A stretch of DNA of 7,454 nt from DYJK01 sp964464825 (GTDB taxonomy: Bacteria; Bacteroidota; Ignavibacteria; Ignavibacteriales; Melioribacteraceae), in the NCBI GenBank assembly GCA_964464825.1, contig CAYXKL010000119.1:1-7454 (forward strand), written 5' to 3'. Below are positions 5,501-7,454 of the stretch, in pieces; positions within the stretch are counted from its first letter, which is position 1; every line of letters begins with the position of its first letter. A model generated the notes under the pieces. The model saw only the letters and a program-made list of their open reading frames with translations, had not been told where the DNA came from and made no database searches. The position numbers and the translations under genes were made by a program.

Positions 5501-6802
5501 ATGAAAATTGTTGCATTTTTACCTGTAAAAGAATCTAGTTCTAGAATAGACAACAAAAATACTCGACTATTAGACGGTAAACCATTATTTCTAATTACTT
5601 TAGAAAAGCTTATTAATTGTAGTTTTATTGATGAAGTTTACTTAGATTCAGAATCAGATAGAATATTCGATATGGCCTCGGAATTAGATTTCATAAAATT
5701 TAAAAGAGATCCTAATTTAGCAACTAATAAAACTGATGGTAATAAATTATTTTTGAATGAAGTTGATAATATCAAAGCTGATATTTATATACAAATTTTA
5801 TGTACAAGTCCATTCATTTCTGAGTACACTATTGAAAAGGGTGTTAATGCAATCAAATCATCTGATACTTATGATAGTGCAGTACTCGTTAGAAAAGAAA
5901 AGTTATATTTATGGGATAATTGTTCCATGAAACCTTATTATGATATAAATAGAATCCCAAATAGTATCGACTTACCAGATAGTATAATTGAGACGATGGG
6001 ATTGTATATTATTACATATGATGCTGCAAAAAAAACTAGAAGAAGAATTGGAGAAAATCCATATTTATTAAATGCAACTCCTTTAGAAGCGATTGATGTT
6101 AATTTCCCTGAAGATTTTGAACTTGCTTCACTAATTGCTGCTGGAAAAAGAGAAAAAGAAAGAAAATTATTGTCTAATTTATCAGCTCAATTGTCAAGTT
6201 CTATTTTATCGGATATACTCGATGAACTGCAAGTTAAAAACAAAGTTATTACAAATTTGTCACTTAATATGTGTGACAAAAAAATTTTTGGTAGAGCAAA
6301 AACATTAAAAATTAAAAAAAGAGTAAATGATAATGAAAGTTCTATATATGAAGCTCTTAAAAGTTATGAAACCATAATACCAAATGATATTATAGTTGTT
6401 GAAAATGAAGAAGAAAATTTGGCTTATTTTGGAGAATTAAATGCAAATTTGGCAATACGTAGCGGAGCTGTTGGAGTAATTGTTGGAGGTAATACTCGTG
6501 ATAGTGAAGCAGTGAGAAAACTTGGGATACCTGTGTTTAGTAAAGGATATTCTTGTAAAGATATAAAAAATAATGGTGCGATAGAATCTATCAATAAACG
6601 CATTCAAATATCCGGTGTTGAAATATTCTATGAAGATCTTATCTTCGGAGACAATGATGGTATAGTAGTCATTCCGAAAAATATAGAAAAAAGTGTAATT
6701 GAACGCTGCTTCGAAATAATTAGGAACGAAAGAAATATTCTTATTGATATTGCTAGTGGTGTACCGATACAAGAAATCAGAAAAAAATTTGGTGATTTCT
6801 AG
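5501..6802 (+). CDS. Fusion of CMP-sugar synthetase-like domain and RraA-like (aldolase-fold) domain
   Basis: Two domains are joined in one 433-residue frame. Residues 1 to about 215 resemble NeuA/KdsB-type cytidylyltransferases, which activate acidic nine- or eight-carbon sugars with CTP. They show LPVKESSSRIDNKN (7-20, nucleotide-binding loop), LLDGKPLF (23-30), CTSPF (101-105), METMGLYI-like TMGLYI (165-170) and EAIDVNFPEDFELA (196-209). Residues 225-433 resemble the RraA/HMG-CHA aldolase family: SSSILSDILDEL (232-243), Gly311-Glu312, the Arg333-Asp334 pair that in the aldolases binds pyruvate and the metal, and GDNDGIVVIP (383-392). RraA-like proteins include class II pyruvate aldolases and non-catalytic RNase E regulators. 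Fusion to a sugar-activating enzyme suggests a sugar-related role, possibly forming or cleaving a ulosonic acid, but this is inference. Start: ATG two bases after the isomerase stop, with AAGGG ten bases upstream. Both domains appear full length with no frameshift. Confidence is high for the two domains and low for the substrate. Confidence 0.82.
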   Translation: MKIVAFLPVKESSSRIDNKNTRLLDGKPLFLITLEKLINCSFIDEVYLDSESDRIFDMASELDFIKFKRDPNLATNKTDGNKLFLNEVDNIKADIYIQILCTSPFISEYTIEKGVNAIKSSDTYDSAVLVRKEKLYLWDNCSMKPYYDINRIPNSIDLPDSIIETMGLYIITYDAAKKTRRRIGENPYLLNATPLEAIDVNFPEDFELASLIAAGKREKERKLLSNLSAQLSSSILSDILDELQVKNKVITNLSLNMCDKKIFGRAKTLKIKKRVNDNESSIYEALKSYETIIPNDIIVVENEEENLAYFGELNANLAIRSGAVGVIVGGNTRDSEAVRKLGIPVFSKGYSCKDIKNNGAIESINKRIQISGVEIFYEDLIFGDNDGIVVIPKNIEKSVIERCFEIIRNERNILIDIASGVPIQEIRKKFGDF

Positions 6803-7302
6803 TTTAACCTATCAAATGTTAATTAATAAAATAATCTCTATTAATAGTATCACTGTAATTATTTGTTATTTAACAATAAATTATAAATATAAATTATCTA
6901 CAAATAATACTTAATTAGAATATTGATTAATATCCTAATAGAATTGTTTACAATTATTAAATCTTATAATTACTCAGATTTTTTATTTTAATAAAAAAAA
7001 TACAATTTTTAATTTATTTAATTATTTTTTTAATTTTTTGTAATGCTACCTAGATATATGGTAAAATAAGTTTGATACTATAATAATTTAAATATCATAA
7101 CTCTATAGTTGTTCATTCTTCTTAATTTATTTATTCCTATTATATTACAAAAAACTTTTTTTGTTCTTTTGGTATGTAACTAGCCATGCATTTGCACTAC
7201 AAATATATTTTTATAATTATTCTTAACAGATCTTTACTTTATTGTAGTAAATAATTTTTTTTCGTTGAATACAATTTTCATAAATATTGAATTAGATAAA
7301 AA
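6803..7302. other. 500-bp extremely AT-rich intergenic region
   Basis: No gene, RNA or recognisable gene remnant can be supported here. Composition is extreme: 6841-6900 holds 7 G/C in 60 bases. Several weak, nearly all-AT dyads occur: TTTTTTATT/AATAAAAAA at 6979-6998, AATTGT/ACAATT at 6942-6955, and ACAAAAA/TTTTTGT at 7147-7164. Dyads and A/T tracts are expected by chance at this composition. TTGCAC (7192-7197) and TATAAT (7212-7217) could mark a promoter for the next gene, but the 14-base spacer is shorter than the usual 16-18. The region probably separates the upstream operon from another transcript; similar AT-rich DNA often binds nucleoid proteins such as H-NS-like silencers. Confidence 0.7.
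7233..7262 (+). terminator. Possible weak intrinsic terminator
   Basis: TTTACT (7233-7238) and AGTAAA (7246-7251) are perfect reverse complements with a seven-base loop. Three bases later comes a run of eight T (7255-7262). The shape is that of a Rho-independent terminator, but the stem is only six pairs with one G-C pair, so it would be weak. It lies about 430 bases after the last complete gene and 40 before the next, which is late for ending the upstream transcript and awkward for the next gene's promoter. In DNA this AT-rich, chance occurrence is a real alternative. Confidence 0.2.
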
Positions 7303-7454
7303 ATGATTTTTCGATTACTTAAGTATCTAAAAAATAGATTACTAAAATATTATTTAAAGTTATTATCATATTTTATTATTTCTTTTGAATTTATTGAATA
7401 TTTTAATAATAAAGATGTAGTTATTATTGGACCTAATACTGTATATGATACATC
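7303..7454 (+). CDS. Truncated hypothetical protein (5' end only), possibly a glycosyltransferase
   Basis: An ATG at 7303 opens a frame that stays open to the window edge, giving 50 complete codons; an in-frame TAA at 7297-7299 fixes the first possible start. The N-terminus is basic and hydrophobic (residues 1-30, rich in Leu, Lys, Tyr and Phe, such as RLLKYLKNRLLKYY). It is followed by DVVIIGPNTVYDT (38-50), a predicted beta strand ending in Gly-Pro. This opening is reminiscent of Rossmann-type glycosyltransferases, including sialyltransferase-like enzymes that begin with a VxIVG(P/N)xPS-like motif, which would suit a locus making a CMP-sugar. The match is too short to be decisive. No strong ribosome binding site is seen. 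I do not firmly recognise the gene. Confidence 0.6.
   Translation, partial: MIFRLLKYLKNRLLKYYLKLLSYFIISFEFIEYFNNKDVVIIGPNTVYDT

Noticed and set aside
6437..6772. Minus-strand open frame of 111 codons opposite the RraA-like domain
   Set aside because: The plus-strand frame carries strong family motifs across the same bases; the antisense translation is rich in Tyr, Phe, Asn and Ile, as expected from AT-rich DNA.
6979..6998. AT-only inverted repeat as a terminator
   Set aside because: The stem contains no G-C pair and would be unstable; such dyads are expected in runs of A and T.
7192..7217. Promoter TTGCAC/TATAAT before the last gene
   Set aside because: The spacer is 14 bases, and TATAAT-like boxes are frequent by chance in this AT-extreme region; it is mentioned only within the intergenic entry.
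1..7454. CRISPR array, tRNA, rRNA or insertion sequence
   Set aside because: No regularly spaced repeats, cloverleaf-like segments, rRNA-like stretches, transposase motifs or terminal inverted repeats were seen on either strand.

Overview
The window is part of a polysaccharide biosynthesis and export locus from a low-GC bacterium, most likely Gram-negative. Six complete genes and one truncated gene all lie on the + strand. Two genes form an ABC-2 type polysaccharide exporter (Wzm/Wzt), and two look like part of a CMP-ulosonic-acid (Kdo-like) route; both are normally found in bacteria with an outer membrane. The sequence does not allow a genus call. Purine-rich Shine-Dalgarno-like stretches precede several starts.

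Layout: 1-226 is a leader without a clear gene. It ends in a perfect 10-bp hairpin directly upstream of the first ribosome binding site. 227-1213 is GDP-L-fucose synthase, with all catalytic residues kept. 1250-2308 is a UDP-glucuronate 4-epimerase type SDR enzyme. 2319-3170 (permease) and 3264-4547 (ATPase with a C-terminal extension) are the export pair. 4551-5498 is a KpsF/KdsD-type arabinose-5-phosphate isomerase (SIS plus two CBS domains). 5501-6802 is an unusual fusion of a CMP-sugar synthetase-like domain to an RraA-like domain (pyruvate-aldolase fold). 6803-7302 is a 500-bp, extremely AT-rich gap with no supportable gene. An open reading frame beginning at 7303 runs off the end.

How the genes fit together: the first two enzymes would supply GDP-L-fucose and UDP-galacturonate (or a related uronic acid) for glycan assembly. 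Wzm/Wzt would move the finished undecaprenyl-linked glycan across the inner membrane. The C-terminal region of the ATPase resembles the Wzt type that reads a chain-end modification. The isomerase and the fusion protein could make and activate a Kdo-like sugar, perhaps as the terminal cap or as a chain component. No GDP-mannose 4,6-dehydratase, Kdo-8-phosphate synthase, polymerase, flippase or complete glycosyltransferase is visible, so the locus clearly extends beyond the window.

The most unusual element is the cytidylyltransferase/RraA-like fusion next to a KpsF-type isomerase. Secondary points are the leader hairpin whose loop is complementary to sequence just upstream, a 22-bp perfect palindrome at the end of the fucose synthase gene, and a steep 5'-to-3' fall in GC content.
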